Assembly (NCBI GenBank): GCA_945910815.1
Contig: CAMDZD010000001.1
Span: forward strand, 62,001-126,000
Direction: 5' to 3'
DNA: 64,000 nucleotides
Source of the DNA: an uncultured Clostridia bacterium
Lineage (GTDB): Bacteria; Bacillota; Clostridia; Oscillospirales; Ruminococcaceae
The notes under the pieces were generated by a model that worked only from the letters and a program-made list of their open reading frames with translations, did not search any database and was not told the DNA's origin. Made by a program: the position numbers and the translations under genes. Position 1 is the stretch's first letter. Each line of letters starts with the position of its first letter. Of the stretch, positions 13,754-22,767 are shown piece by piece.

Positions 13754-15385
13754 TCAGACTTCAGGATTTTTTGCAGCGTCTTCTTCGGCAGCCTTAACGA
13801 GTTCAGCCATATCGAAATTAAAATTATTTATTTTTTTTGCCTGTTTTTCCATTGGAGTAGGTTCACGCTTTTCAGGAGCAGGAGCGTGACTTTCCTCAGC
13901 CGGTTCAGGATTGTTTACAGCCTCCATTTCAGCAGCTTTAACGAGTTCAGCCATATCGAAAGCGAAATTAACAGGTTTTTTCACATTTTTTTCCTGTTTC
14001 GGTTCGGGAGCTTTTTCAGGTTCGGGTCTGGAATCGGGAGATTTCTTTTCCTTTGCGGGAGAATCCTTTTTATTTGAATTATTCTTAGGTGATTCAAACT
14101 TTTTATTTTTATCATCTTCTGATTCGGCATTAAGTGATTTTTTTGCCTCCTCGACAGCGATATTAGCTTCTTTTAATCTGTCACTTGTCTGTGAAATTAT
14201 CTTTTCAACAGCACCTGACATAAATTCAAGCTTGGAGCCTACGTCCTCAATCTCACTGCGGAGCATACTTCTGACAGTTTCAGTCATAGAATTAATTCTG
14301 TCTGATTCCTTGTTTGCATTGGATATAGTGCGTTCAGCCTGTTCATTAGCCTGCTTTCTTGTCATATCAGCCTTTTCGTTGGCTTCTCTTATATAAGATT
14401 CGGCAGTAGTATTTGCAATGCTGATAGTTTTGTCTGCCTCTTCCTTAGCATCATTGATAAGCTTTTCAGATTCAGCCTTAGCATAACTGATAAGCTTTTC
14501 GGATTCTTCCTTAGCATTACTGAGGAGTCTTTCAGATTCAGCCTTATTTTCCTCAATACTCTTAACAGCCTCTGCCTTAATAGCCTCTGCCTGTTCATTT
14601 GCAACCTTAATAATGCTATCGAACATCGCACCGGGGGTAGCACTTGCCTTAGCCTTTTCGATTTCGGCATTTTTTTCTTCAACAATTTTTGTAATTTCAG
14701 CCTCTTTATCGGATTTTATCTTGGCAATTTCAGCTTCTTTTTCACCGACAGCAGTTTTCAGTTCATTCAGCTGTCTTTCAAGCGATTTTATACCCTGATT
14801 TTTAGCAGTGATTTCCGCTTTAAGAGCATTGACTTCAGCCGGATTTACTGCTGAAAACTTTGCTTTTATTTCTTCCATACGCTGTTTAGCGATACCCATC
14901 TGAGTTCTGAGCTTTTCGATTTCAGCTTTAGCTTCAGCAAGTTCAGCCTCTGTCTTAGGGTCAGCGAGATTAAGAGCATCTCCGCCGTTTCCGGAAAGCT
15001 TCTGTCTTGCAAATTCGACCTGTTTTTTAAGTCTTTCATTTTCATCCTTTATATTTTTAAGTTCTGTTTCAAGCTTGATTGTATCAGCACTTCTTGCACC
15101 GTTGAGACCGCCCGAAGAACCTTTATGAGCTGATTCGAGCTGTGATTTAAGTCTTTCGATTTCATTTTTAGCGTCAGCAAGTTCGGCAAGGCTTTCAGAC
15201 GGAATTGCGATACCTTTTCCCTCAAGAGCTTTTTTAAGTTTGTCGTTTTCTTCGTTGGCACTTGCAAGCTGTTGTTCCAGATTTACGATTTTATCGTTAA
15301 GTTCATCAAGATACTGATTAACATCTTCGATAACGAAACCTGTCTGACCAAATTTAGTAGTTCTTAAAATTACATTTTCGCTCAT
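13754..15385 (-). CDS. DivIVA-like long coiled-coil protein
   Basis: A 543-residue cytoplasmic protein beside ftsZ. Residues 1-60 resemble the DivIVA/GpsB lipid-binding N terminus (GFVIEDVNQYLDELNDKIVNLE). A long coiled coil follows. From about residue 275 to 370 there are at least seven tandem 11-residue units (for example ESERLLSNAKE, ESEKLISYAKA, ESEKLINDAKE), a pattern of right-handed coiled coils. A charged Lys/Pro/Glu-rich region precedes two copies of NFxFDMAELVKAAE, at 476-486 and 524-534, the second almost at the C terminus. DivIVA proteins mark curved membrane at poles and septa, so a septal role is likely but inferred. It has its own promoter and terminator. Confidence 0.8.
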   Translation of the reverse strand: MSENVILRTTKFGQTGFVIEDVNQYLDELNDKIVNLEQQLASANEENDKLKKALEGKGIAIPSESLAELADAKNEIERLKSQLESAHKGSSGGLNGARSADTIKLETELKNIKDENERLKKQVEFARQKLSGNGGDALNLADPKTEAELAEAKAEIEKLRTQMGIAKQRMEEIKAKFSAVNPAEVNALKAEITAKNQGIKSLERQLNELKTAVGEKEAEIAKIKSDKEAEITKIVEEKNAEIEKAKASATPGAMFDSIIKVANEQAEAIKAEAVKSIEENKAESERLLSNAKEESEKLISYAKAESEKLINDAKEEADKTISIANTTAESYIREANEKADMTRKQANEQAERTISNANKESDRINSMTETVRSMLRSEIEDVGSKLEFMSGAVEKIISQTSDRLKEANIAVEEAKKSLNAESEDDKNKKFESPKNNSNKKDSPAKEKKSPDSRPEPEKAPEPKQEKNVKKPVNFAFDMAELVKAAEMEAVNNPEPAEESHAPAPEKREPTPMEKQAKKINNFNFDMAELVKAAEEDAAKNPEV

Positions 15386-15437
15386 TTCAAAATATCTCCG
15401 TTCTCTGCCAAAGCAGTATTTTTTTCAATATACTTTA

Positions 15438-15466
15438 ATTATAACATTTTTGATATTTAAATTCAA
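15438..15466 (-). promoter_or_regulatory. SigA-type promoter of DivIVA-like gene
   Basis: TTGAAT (plus bases 15461-15466), 17-base spacer, TATAAT (plus bases 15438-15443) on the minus strand. Confidence 0.65.
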
Positions 15467-15518
15467 CAGATGTACATGCAGAATTTTTTACCGGTTTTTT
15501 GTGCATTTTAACAACAAA

Positions 15519-15542
15519 AGCCGGACTGTTAAAAGTCCGGCT
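15519..15542 (-). terminator. Intrinsic terminator after ftsZ
   Basis: AGCCGGACT (15519-15527) and AGTCCGGCT (15534-15542) form a nine-pair stem, followed on the minus strand by TTTGTTGTTAAAA. Confidence 0.88.
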
Positions 15543-15555
15543 GAATTTTTTCAAA

Positions 15556-16722
15556 TTAACTGCCAAGCATCTTGAGAATAGCATCAAGGTCATCGTCAGA
15601 GGAATCGGCAGGAGCAGTATTATTATTTTTGCCCTTGTCGTTTCCGAGTCCGAGAGAAGAAAGCAGAGGATTGTCAACAGATATAACTTCCTCTTTCATA
15701 CCTGAACTTTTTTCATCAGGAGTTTCCTCTGTTTCGGAATTGTCAATATCCTTGTTATAGTCATCGTCTCCGAATCCGGCAGCGATAACTGTTATAGTCA
15801 TTTCGTCCTGCATATCGTCCTTGAATGCAGTACCGAAGATAAATTCAACACCGTCAGCAGCTGTATCTGTAATTTTCTTTGTAGCAGCATCGACATCTGA
15901 TGAAAGAACATCGTTTGACATAGCGATATTGATAAGAAGTCTTTTTGCACCGGAGATAGAAGTTTCGAGAAGAGGGCTTGAGATAACTGCCTCGGCAGCT
16001 TCCTTTGCCTTTTCCTTGCCCGAACCGTGACCGATAGCCATATGTGCATAGCCTGCACCCTTCATAATTGTTGAAACGTCTGCGAAATCCAGATTTATGT
16101 AACCTTCTTCAACTATAAGGTCGGATATGCTCTTTACACCTGTTTTAAGCACATCATCTGAAAGTGCAAAGGACTGTATCATTGTAAGCGGTTTGTCGAG
16201 ACCTACAAGAAGTCTTTCGTTAGGGATTACTATAAGGGAATCGACATATTTTTTAAGTTCAGCAATACCTGCTTCAGCCTGACGCATTTTCTGTTCTCTT
16301 TCAAAAAGGAAAGGCTTTGTAACGACTGCAACAGTAAGTATTCCCATTTCCTGAGCGATTTTTGCTACTACCGGAGCAGCACCTGTACCGGTACCGCCAC
16401 CCATACCGGCAGTAATGAAAACCATATCAGCACCTTTGAGATGTGTTTCGATTTCGTCTCTGCTTTCTTCAGCAGATTTCTGACCTATTTCGGGCTTATT
16501 GCCTGCACCTCTGCCCTTAGTAAGCTTTGCACCTATCGGTATTCTTGTAGTTGCCTTTGACTTATTAAGAGCCTTTGCATCAGTATTTATTGCAATATAT
16601 TCAATATTGTTTACTCCGGAATCCACCATACAGTTTACGGCATTTCCTCCGCCTCCGCCAACGCCTATAACTTTTATATTGACATCTGGCTCAAGGGCTT
16701 CTTCATAGATAAAATCAGCCAT
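15556..16722 (-). CDS. ftsZ: Cell-division GTPase FtsZ
   Basis: Tubulin homologue that forms the Z ring. The GTP-binding motif GGGTGTG is at residues 108-114, preceded by [10 protein letters not shown] and followed by the T7-loop region [11 protein letters not shown]. The globular part ends near residue 320 and is followed by an acidic linker of about 50 residues. The extreme C terminus is [13 protein letters not shown], which does not show the usual DIPxFLR conserved peptide that binds FtsA, SepF or ZapD; ftsA and sepF are also absent here. AGGAGG precedes the ATG. ftsZ is set apart from ftsQ by a 190-base gap with its own promoter. Confidence 0.97.
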   Translation of the reverse strand: MADFIYEEALEPDVNIKVIGVGGGGGNAVNCMVDSGVNNIEYIAINTDAKALNKSKATTRIPIGAKLTKGRGAGNKPEIGQKSAEESRDEIETHLKGADMVFITAGMGGGTGTGAAPVVAKIAQEMGILTVAVVTKPFLFEREQKMRQAEAGIAELKKYVDSLIVIPNERLLVGLDKPLTMIQSFALSDDVLKTGVKSISDLIVEEGYINLDFADVSTIMKGAGYAHMAIGHGSGKEKAKEAAEAVISSPLLETSISGAKRLLINIAMSNDVLSSDVDAATKKITDTAADGVEFIFGTAFKDDMQDEMTITVIAAGFGDDDYNKDIDNSETEETPDEKSSGMKEEVISVDNPLLSSLGLGNDKGKNNNTAPADSSDDDLDAILKMLGS

Positions 16723-16791
16723 TAGTTACTCCTCCTATGTTTTATATCCTGAAATTTTTTTAAAAAACTCACTCATATTAAATACACTATT

Positions 16792-16820
16792 ATTTTATCA
16801 TAAACAAATATATTTTGCAA
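16792..16820 (-). promoter_or_regulatory. Possible promoter of ftsZ
   Basis: TTGCAA (plus bases 16815-16820), 17-base spacer, TAAAAT (plus bases 16792-16797) on the minus strand. It is less close to consensus than other promoters in the window. The rest of the 16723-16912 gap is A/T-rich with no clear terminator behind ftsQ. Confidence 0.45.
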
Positions 16821-16912
16821 GTATCTGAAATGGATTTTTTTATTTTTGAGTCTTTTTCACAATATTTCACAGCTTTATCACTGCATTTTTAACAATATTG
16901 TTGACTTTGTTA

Positions 16913-17905
16913 TTATTCATCGGGTTGATAGTAATCATTATCATAATAAAAATCTTCTTCATAGTCCTGATAATCACTGTATTCTTCATCTGAATACTCA
17001 TAATCTTCTGCGGAGCTTTCTTCTTCCGGTTCGGTGTATGTTTCAGATTCGGGAACTGCCGTTGTAGTTTCGGTTGATGTACCTGTCTGAACATCGGCAG
17101 GCTGTGTTGCAACAACACTGCTTTCAAAACCTCCGTCCGTCATACGGAAAGAGCATTGATTTGTTCCTACCATTGTTATATATCCGACTTTTCCGGTCTC
17201 CTCTATAACTCTTTCCGCAAGGGTGAGCTTATATTCAAAATCATTCCAGTCGCCCATTTTGAAAATGTTTCCGTCCCTGAACTTTATTATAACATTTGAC
17301 CTGTTTTCTATATTTATTGAGGCAATTTTATTTTTATCCTCACGCTGATTCAGTACACTTATAAATTCCTCAAAGACTTCTTTCTGTCTTTCATCATTTG
17401 TATCAACTGTACTGCCTATTGCCGGTGAAAGGGGTTCATATCCATAAAAAGTCGGGAGTTCGTTGTCACCCATTTCAGAAGTTTCAAGAATTTTTCCTTT
17501 TTCGCTTATGAGAATCGTTCCGAGTTCATAGCTTATATTGTATGACGGTATACATGGGATTATTTCTATTTCAAGCGTTGACGGAAGATTTACGCTTACT
17601 TTAGCATCTTCAACATAAGTCAGTGCAAGAAGTTTCTGTCTTTTTTCCTCTTTATCCATTTTTATGATATTTTCTCCGGCTTTCAGTTCAGCTGTTTTTA
17701 TAATGTCATCTGCACTGTATCTGTCAGAATCTCCGAGGAAAGTGACTTCATTAAGATTAAAAAGCCATGTACAGCTTAAAGTAATTCCTAAACCGAGTAC
17801 AGCAATTATAACAAAAAGTCCGTAAATACCCATACTGCGTTTTCTTCGCCTTAGTCTTTTTATACTGTTTTCACGTTCAATACTGGTTTTTTCAACGTCT
17901 CTCAT
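16913..17905 (-). CDS. ftsQ: Cell-division protein FtsQ/DivIB
   Basis: Bitopic division protein that bridges early and late divisome parts with FtsL and FtsB. It has 330 residues: a basic cytoplasmic start (SIKRLRRRKRS), one membrane segment at about 27-50, then a POTRA domain beginning FNLNEVTFLGDS and an FtsQ/DivIB beta domain up to about 265. The last 60 residues are a disordered Thr/Glu stretch and then an unusually acidic, Tyr-rich tail (YEYSDEEYSDYQDYEEDFYY). It is the last gene of the dcw run, 17 bases after murA. Confidence 0.92.
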   Translation of the reverse strand: MRDVEKTSIERENSIKRLRRRKRSMGIYGLFVIIAVLGLGITLSCTWLFNLNEVTFLGDSDRYSADDIIKTAELKAGENIIKMDKEEKRQKLLALTYVEDAKVSVNLPSTLEIEIIPCIPSYNISYELGTILISEKGKILETSEMGDNELPTFYGYEPLSPAIGSTVDTNDERQKEVFEEFISVLNQREDKNKIASINIENRSNVIIKFRDGNIFKMGDWNDFEYKLTLAERVIEETGKVGYITMVGTNQCSFRMTDGGFESSVVATQPADVQTGTSTETTTAVPESETYTEPEEESSAEDYEYSDEEYSDYQDYEEDFYYDNDYYQPDE

Positions 17906-17922
17906 TAAAAAAATCTCCTTTC

Positions 17923-19179
17923 CTATTCTGTTCTTTTTATATCAGCACCGAGAAGTGCAAGTGATTTTTCAAAATTTTCATATCCTCTGTCAATATGGTT
18001 AAGACCTGTTATTACTGACGTACCCTCTGCTGAAAGTCCTGCAATCGTCACACCTGCACCGCCTCTTAAATCAGTAGCCTCCACGCTTGCACCGTAAAGA
18101 CGGTTTACACCGTGAACTATTGCCGTTTTACCTATTACCTGTATATCCGCACCCATTTTTAAAAGAGCATCAGTATGTCTGTAACGGCAGTCAAAAATAT
18201 TTTCTTCAAAAACACTCGTTCCCTTTGCCTTCAGTAGCGATGCCATCAGAATTGCCTGTGCATCGGTCGGAAATCCAGGATAGGGCATTGTTTTTATATT
18301 TTTTATAGCTTTAAGACAAGCACTGCTCCGGAGATAAATTGTATTTCCGGAAGTATTTATACTGCACCCCGCACTTTCAAGCATTGAAGTAAATGATTCC
18401 ATAGCATTTATACAGGCATTTTTAAGAATTATTTCCCCTCCTGTTGAAGCCGTTGCCGAAAGATATGTAGCACCTGCTATTCTGTCGGGCATTATGCTGT
18501 ATTCACAGCCGTTAAGCTTTTTTACTCCGTCTATTACGATTCTGCTTTCGCCGTCACCTTTTATTTTTGCTCCGCACTTTCGGAGATATCTGGCAAGGTC
18601 ACATATTTCGGGTTCTCTTGCGGAATTGTTTATAACAGTTTCGCCGTCCGCAAGAACGGCACAAAGCATTATATTTTCAGTAGCCCCCACTGACGGAAAG
18701 GAAAGCGATATTTTAGCACCGTGAATTTTGTCACGTACTTTACATATTATTTTACCATATTCCTCCCTGATGTCAACACCCATTTTTCTGAATCCGTCAA
18801 GGTGCATATCTATCGGACGTGAGCCGAGTTCACACCCTCCGGGATATGATACAGTACACTCCTTAATTCTTCCGAGCATTGCTCCGAGAAATATTATTGA
18901 AGAACGCATTTCCTGCATAAGTTCCCCGTCTATTTCAGAACGGCATATTCCGTTGTATTTTACCGTTGCCATATTTTCCGAAAAACTGCATTTGAATCCG
19001 AGACTGTTAAGTATTCTCAGTGCTGAATATATATCAGTAAGGCACGGACAATTATGGAAAACGCTTTCGCCGTCACATAAAAGAGATGCCGAAAGTATCG
19101 GCAATGCACTGTTTTTAGCTCCCTGCAAGTCAAGTTCTCCCCGAAGTCTTTTTCCGCCCTGTATAACAAGCTTTTGCAT
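17923..19179 (-). CDS. murA: UDP-N-acetylglucosamine 1-carboxyvinyltransferase MurA
   Basis: First committed step of peptidoglycan precursor synthesis: enolpyruvyl transfer to UDP-GlcNAc. In 418 residues it has K22-N23 in GAKNSALP, the catalytic Cys116 in YPGGCELGSRPID (a Cys, so fosfomycin sensitivity is expected from family knowledge) and PTDAQAILMA near the C terminus. The start ATG 19179 follows GGGGTG at good spacing; the GTG at 19188 is part of that ribosome site. The Shine-Dalgarno lies inside an 11-bp inverted repeat (19181-19232). Confidence 0.95.
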   Translation of the reverse strand: MQKLVIQGGKRLRGELDLQGAKNSALPILSASLLCDGESVFHNCPCLTDIYSALRILNSLGFKCSFSENMATVKYNGICRSEIDGELMQEMRSSIIFLGAMLGRIKECTVSYPGGCELGSRPIDMHLDGFRKMGVDIREEYGKIICKVRDKIHGAKISLSFPSVGATENIMLCAVLADGETVINNSAREPEICDLARYLRKCGAKIKGDGESRIVIDGVKKLNGCEYSIMPDRIAGATYLSATASTGGEIILKNACINAMESFTSMLESAGCSINTSGNTIYLRSSACLKAIKNIKTMPYPGFPTDAQAILMASLLKAKGTSVFEENIFDCRYRHTDALLKMGADIQVIGKTAIVHGVNRLYGASVEATDLRGGAGVTIAGLSAEGTSVITGLNHIDRGYENFEKSLALLGADIKRTE

Positions 19180-19180
19180 T

Positions 19181-19232
19181 AAAATCACCCCGCAGTATTT
19201 TTATATGCTATACTATGCTTTGGGGTGATTTT
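19181..19232 (-). promoter_or_regulatory. Hairpin that can sequester the murA ribosome-binding site
   Basis: AAAATCACCCC at 19181-19191 and GGGGTGATTTT at 19222-19232 are a perfect 11-base inverted repeat. Inside lie further complementary blocks, GC and AGTAT against ATACT and GC. In the minus-strand mRNA the murA Shine-Dalgarno GGGGTG would be fully base-paired. No U-run follows, so it is not a standard terminator. Confidence 0.7.
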
Positions 19233-19235
19233 GTG

Positions 19236-20363
19236 TTACTTTGACTTTATAAGTTTATCCACAACCGAAAGTATTCTCTGCGGTGTATCATTTACAGCAA
19301 GCTTTGAGGAATTATATGACATAATTTCAAGCTTTTCGGGATTTTTATAGAAATCATCGAGATATGAAATTATTTTTTCGGGTGTAACGTCTTTCTGTTC
19401 GATTACTATTGACGCTCCTGCCTTTCCGAGTACCATTGCATTATGATACTGATGATTTCCCGCAACTATCGGAGACGGTATAAGTATAGATGCTTTTCCC
19501 GCTGATTCAAGTTCCGCAAGCGTTGACGCTCCCGAACGGCATACAACTATATCGGCACATGCCATGCATACGTCCATATCGTTTATGTATTCCGTAATTC
19601 TGAGGCGGTTTGATTTAAGAGGTATTCCCTCTTTCTGCATTGCCTGCGGAAATGTATCCTTGCCCATTCCGCCGTAACCATGTATATGATTTATTCTGAG
19701 ATTATTTTTTGTATGCCATTTTATAACTTCCTGCATTGTATCATTTATACAGCCTGCACCGAGACTTCCCCCGAATGACAATATGCACATATCATCATTG
19801 AAACCGAGAATTTTTCTTGCTTCCTGTTTAGTCATCGATGAAATACTGCTACGGACGGGCAAGCCTGTTACAGTATACTCAAATGAACCCTTATCCATAT
19901 ATTCAAGAGCCTCTTTAACAGTAAGCATAACATGATTTACTTCTTTTGATAAAAGCTTGTTGGTGACTCCCGGATAGGCATTCTGTTCATGTATTGCGGA
20001 AGGTATTCCCATTTTTGAAGCCATTCTTATTATTGGCCCTGCAACATATCCGCCTGTTCCTATTGCTATATCGGGATTAAATCCTTTTATTATTTCCTTT
20101 GCACGCTTTCCCGATACTGCAAGATAGCTTAATGCCTGAATATTTCTCTTTATATTTTTCAGCGATAATTTACGCTGAAATCCTGCTACTTTTATAAATT
20201 CTATTTTATATCCTGCCTGCGGTACGAGTTTTGCCTCCATACCGTTCGGAGTTCCTGCAAAAAGAAACTCCGAATCAGGATATTTGCTTTTTATAATATC
20301 GGCTATGGCAAGTGCCGGATTTATATGTCCTCCTGTACCGCCTCCGGCAAGTAAAACTTTCAT
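19236..20363 (-). CDS. murG: Lipid II synthase MurG
   Basis: Membrane-associated GT28 glycosyltransferase that adds GlcNAc to lipid I on the cytoplasmic face. The 375-residue sequence has the family's N-terminal glycine loop LAGGGTGGHINPALA, IGTGGYVAGP with the second G loop, IHEQNAYPG, FGGSLGA, and the C-terminal UDP-GlcNAc motif RSGASTLAELESAGKASILIP. AAGGAGG precedes the ATG. It follows ftsW by 12 bases. Confidence 0.96.
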   Translation of the reverse strand: MKVLLAGGGTGGHINPALAIADIIKSKYPDSEFLFAGTPNGMEAKLVPQAGYKIEFIKVAGFQRKLSLKNIKRNIQALSYLAVSGKRAKEIIKGFNPDIAIGTGGYVAGPIIRMASKMGIPSAIHEQNAYPGVTNKLLSKEVNHVMLTVKEALEYMDKGSFEYTVTGLPVRSSISSMTKQEARKILGFNDDMCILSFGGSLGAGCINDTMQEVIKWHTKNNLRINHIHGYGGMGKDTFPQAMQKEGIPLKSNRLRITEYINDMDVCMACADIVVCRSGASTLAELESAGKASILIPSPIVAGNHQYHNAMVLGKAGASIVIEQKDVTPEKIISYLDDFYKNPEKLEIMSYNSSKLAVNDTPQRILSVVDKLIKSK

Positions 20364-20375
20364 ATAAAAACCTCC

Positions 20376-21677
20376 TTATGCAATGAGTTTATCGCTGGTG
20401 TTTCCGTTCTGTGACGGATTTTCATCAGGATTTTTTTCTTCGGGATAATAGCGTTTTCTGGATATATTAAGCATTATTCCCATTTCCATTAACTGCATTA
20501 CTATCGCCGTACCGCCATAGCTGAAAAAAGGAAGGCTTATTCCCGTATTCGGTACAAGGTTGCTTACAACGCAGAAATTGAATATAGCCTGTATTGCAAT
20601 CTGTGTAGTTATTCCGACTGCCACAAGACAGCCGAATTTATCCTGACATCTTGCTGCTATTGAATATCCCTCTATGATGAGAAGCACAAATACAAGAATT
20701 ATTGCAAATGCACCTACAAATCCGAGTTCCTCGCATACTATTGAAAATACAAAGTCACTCTGTGATTCGGGGAGATAAAGATATTTCTGTCTTGAATTTC
20801 CGAATCCGAGACCGAAAAGTCCTCCCGAACCTATTGCTATAAGTGAGTTGGAAGTCTGCCATGTATCATTGAGGACATCAGCAAAAGGGTCCTGCCACGA
20901 CTTGAATCTTATTGAAAGATAGCTGTCAGGGTCCTGTGCCTGTGTGTATATTACAATTCCTCCGATTACTGCAACTACACCTGCTATTGAAAAAATCTGT
21001 TTCAGGCTTGAATCTCCGCAGAATATCATCGATACACCTATTATACATATGAGAATTGTTCCGGAAACGTGAGGTTCTTTATATATAAGAACTGCATATA
21101 TTCCGATAAATAACATGTTTACTACTATGCCATTGAAAAAATTTTTCATTTTGTCATGATGAAGTTCTATCATATAGGCAAGAAAAATTATAAGCGTAAA
21201 TTTTGCTACTTCCGAAGGCTGAAAATTTACTCCCGCAATGATAATCCAACGCTTTGCACCCATTGAACCGCCTTCATCAACACCTATGAAGAATACAAGC
21301 ACAAGAAGAATCAATCCCAGAAGATAAAACATTATTGCTGTCGGCACGGAATTTTTCCTTTTCCGGAATCTCATTTTCTTGAAATTATGATAGTCAAAGC
21401 CTGTAAAGAATATCATTGCAACAAGTCCTATTGCAATATTTTTTGCCTGTGCCTTTGCGTAAAAAAGACCGTCACCCGTCTGCGAAAATGCCCATGCATA
21501 GCTTGCAGATGACATCATTACAAGACCAGTTCCCAGTAAAATCATAACATAGACGAAAAAAAGAAAACTTGTATCGCCGTATCTGACATTTCCGAGATAA
21601 AGCCTGCCTGCCTTTTTTATGCCTCTAAGAATCGGATTTTTTTTCCGTTTTCTTTGTGGCGTTGTCTGCTGTGCCAT
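20376..21677 (-). CDS. ftsW: SEDS glycosyltransferase FtsW
   Basis: Polytopic septal peptidoglycan polymerase that works with the class B PBP of this cluster. It has 433 residues with about ten membrane helices. SEDS hallmarks are GAKRWIIIAGVNFQPSEVAK, KEPHVSGTILI, GSGGLFGLGFGNSRQK and PNTGISLPFFSYGGT. The N-terminal 40 residues are basic and cytoplasmic. In the canonical order murD would precede it; here mraY does, and murD is missing from the cluster. Confidence 0.95.
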   Translation of the reverse strand: MAQQTTPQRKRKKNPILRGIKKAGRLYLGNVRYGDTSFLFFVYVMILLGTGLVMMSSASYAWAFSQTGDGLFYAKAQAKNIAIGLVAMIFFTGFDYHNFKKMRFRKRKNSVPTAIMFYLLGLILLVLVFFIGVDEGGSMGAKRWIIIAGVNFQPSEVAKFTLIIFLAYMIELHHDKMKNFFNGIVVNMLFIGIYAVLIYKEPHVSGTILICIIGVSMIFCGDSSLKQIFSIAGVVAVIGGIVIYTQAQDPDSYLSIRFKSWQDPFADVLNDTWQTSNSLIAIGSGGLFGLGFGNSRQKYLYLPESQSDFVFSIVCEELGFVGAFAIILVFVLLIIEGYSIAARCQDKFGCLVAVGITTQIAIQAIFNFCVVSNLVPNTGISLPFFSYGGTAIVMQLMEMGIMLNISRKRYYPEEKNPDENPSQNGNTSDKLIA

Positions 21678-21714
21678 AACTCCTCCTTTTAATTGCCGTT
21701 AAGTTAAAAATTCC

Positions 21715-22761
21715 TTATAATATTGTAAGTATTCCGATTATGCCTGCAACAAGTCCGAAAAGAGAAAATGTTATTACTATCTTGTATTCGCTGAATCCGC
21801 TTAATTCAAAATGATGATGTATAGGAGTCATCTTGAATATTCTCTTTCCCTGACCCTTTTCGCCTGTCGCCTTGAAATGCTTTTTTGCGGTATACTTGAA
21901 ATATGATACCTGTATTACTACTGAAAGTGCCTCAAGTATGTATACAAGAGATACAAGGACAAGAAGAAGATGCTTGTGAAGTATAAGACCTACTGCCGTT
22001 ACTGATGCCCCGAGAAACATTGAACCGGTATCACCCATAAAGCATTTTGCCGGATTGAGATTCCATACAAGAAATCCGAGACAACCTCCTGCAACTGCCA
22101 TTGTAAATATTGAAAGCTCATTGAATTTAAGTATAGCACATGCTACTGTAAACACAAGCATTGCCACAAATGTAACAGTTCCGCAGAGACCATCAACGCC
22201 ATCTGTAAGATTAACGGCATTTGTAAGGTAAATTATAACAATAATCATAAGAGGATAATAGAAAAATCCAATATCAAATGATACAAAGCTTAAATCTATA
22301 ACTGTCGAAGTATCTCCGAAAGCGTATAAAGCTCCGAGAAAAGCTCCGCCGAAAATAAACTGAAGAATCATTTTCTGTGTCGGAGTAAGTCCGTGATTGT
22401 CTTTCTTAGCTACTTTTATGTAATCGTCAATAAATCCGAGAAGTGCAAAAAGCAGACAGAATATGATACAGCTTAAAACGGTAAGTGCCGAATTTATATT
22501 GCTTTTATCCGTTATATCAATACCGCACTGCCATCTGTAAATACAGTATCCGATTACAAGACAGATTAACGTTGACACTATGAACATAAATCCGCCCATT
22601 GTAGGAGTTCCCTGTTTTTTTGCGTGCCACTCGGGGCCGTTCTCTGTTTTTATCGGCTGACCGAATTTTATTTTATGCAGATACGGCACGAGCCATATTC
22701 CCGAAACTCCCGCAATTGCACACGAAAGCAATGATACTATTATATTTATCCAGTAAGGCAT
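21715..22761 (-). CDS. mraY: Phospho-MurNAc-pentapeptide translocase MraY
   Basis: Integral membrane enzyme that makes lipid I from UDP-MurNAc-pentapeptide and undecaprenyl phosphate. The 348-residue protein has about ten membrane segments and the signature motifs FIDDYIKV with the catalytic Asp pair, NAVNLTDGVDGL, KCFMGDTGSMFLG and MTPIHHHFELSG. GGGGAG lies upstream of the ATG. It follows murF by six bases. Confidence 0.97.
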   Translation of the reverse strand: MPYWINIIVSLLSCAIAGVSGIWLVPYLHKIKFGQPIKTENGPEWHAKKQGTPTMGGFMFIVSTLICLVIGYCIYRWQCGIDITDKSNINSALTVLSCIIFCLLFALLGFIDDYIKVAKKDNHGLTPTQKMILQFIFGGAFLGALYAFGDTSTVIDLSFVSFDIGFFYYPLMIIVIIYLTNAVNLTDGVDGLCGTVTFVAMLVFTVACAILKFNELSIFTMAVAGGCLGFLVWNLNPAKCFMGDTGSMFLGASVTAVGLILHKHLLLVLVSLVYILEALSVVIQVSYFKYTAKKHFKATGEKGQGKRIFKMTPIHHHFELSGFSEYKIVITFSLFGLVAGIIGILTIL

Positions 22762-22767
22762 TAAAAA

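Noticed and set aside
13911..14396. A 161-residue plus-strand frame opposite the DivIVA-like gene
   Set aside because: Its Ser/Phe/Leu-rich composition is the mirror of Lys/Glu-rich coiled coil, a usual shadow effect, with no promoter or start context.
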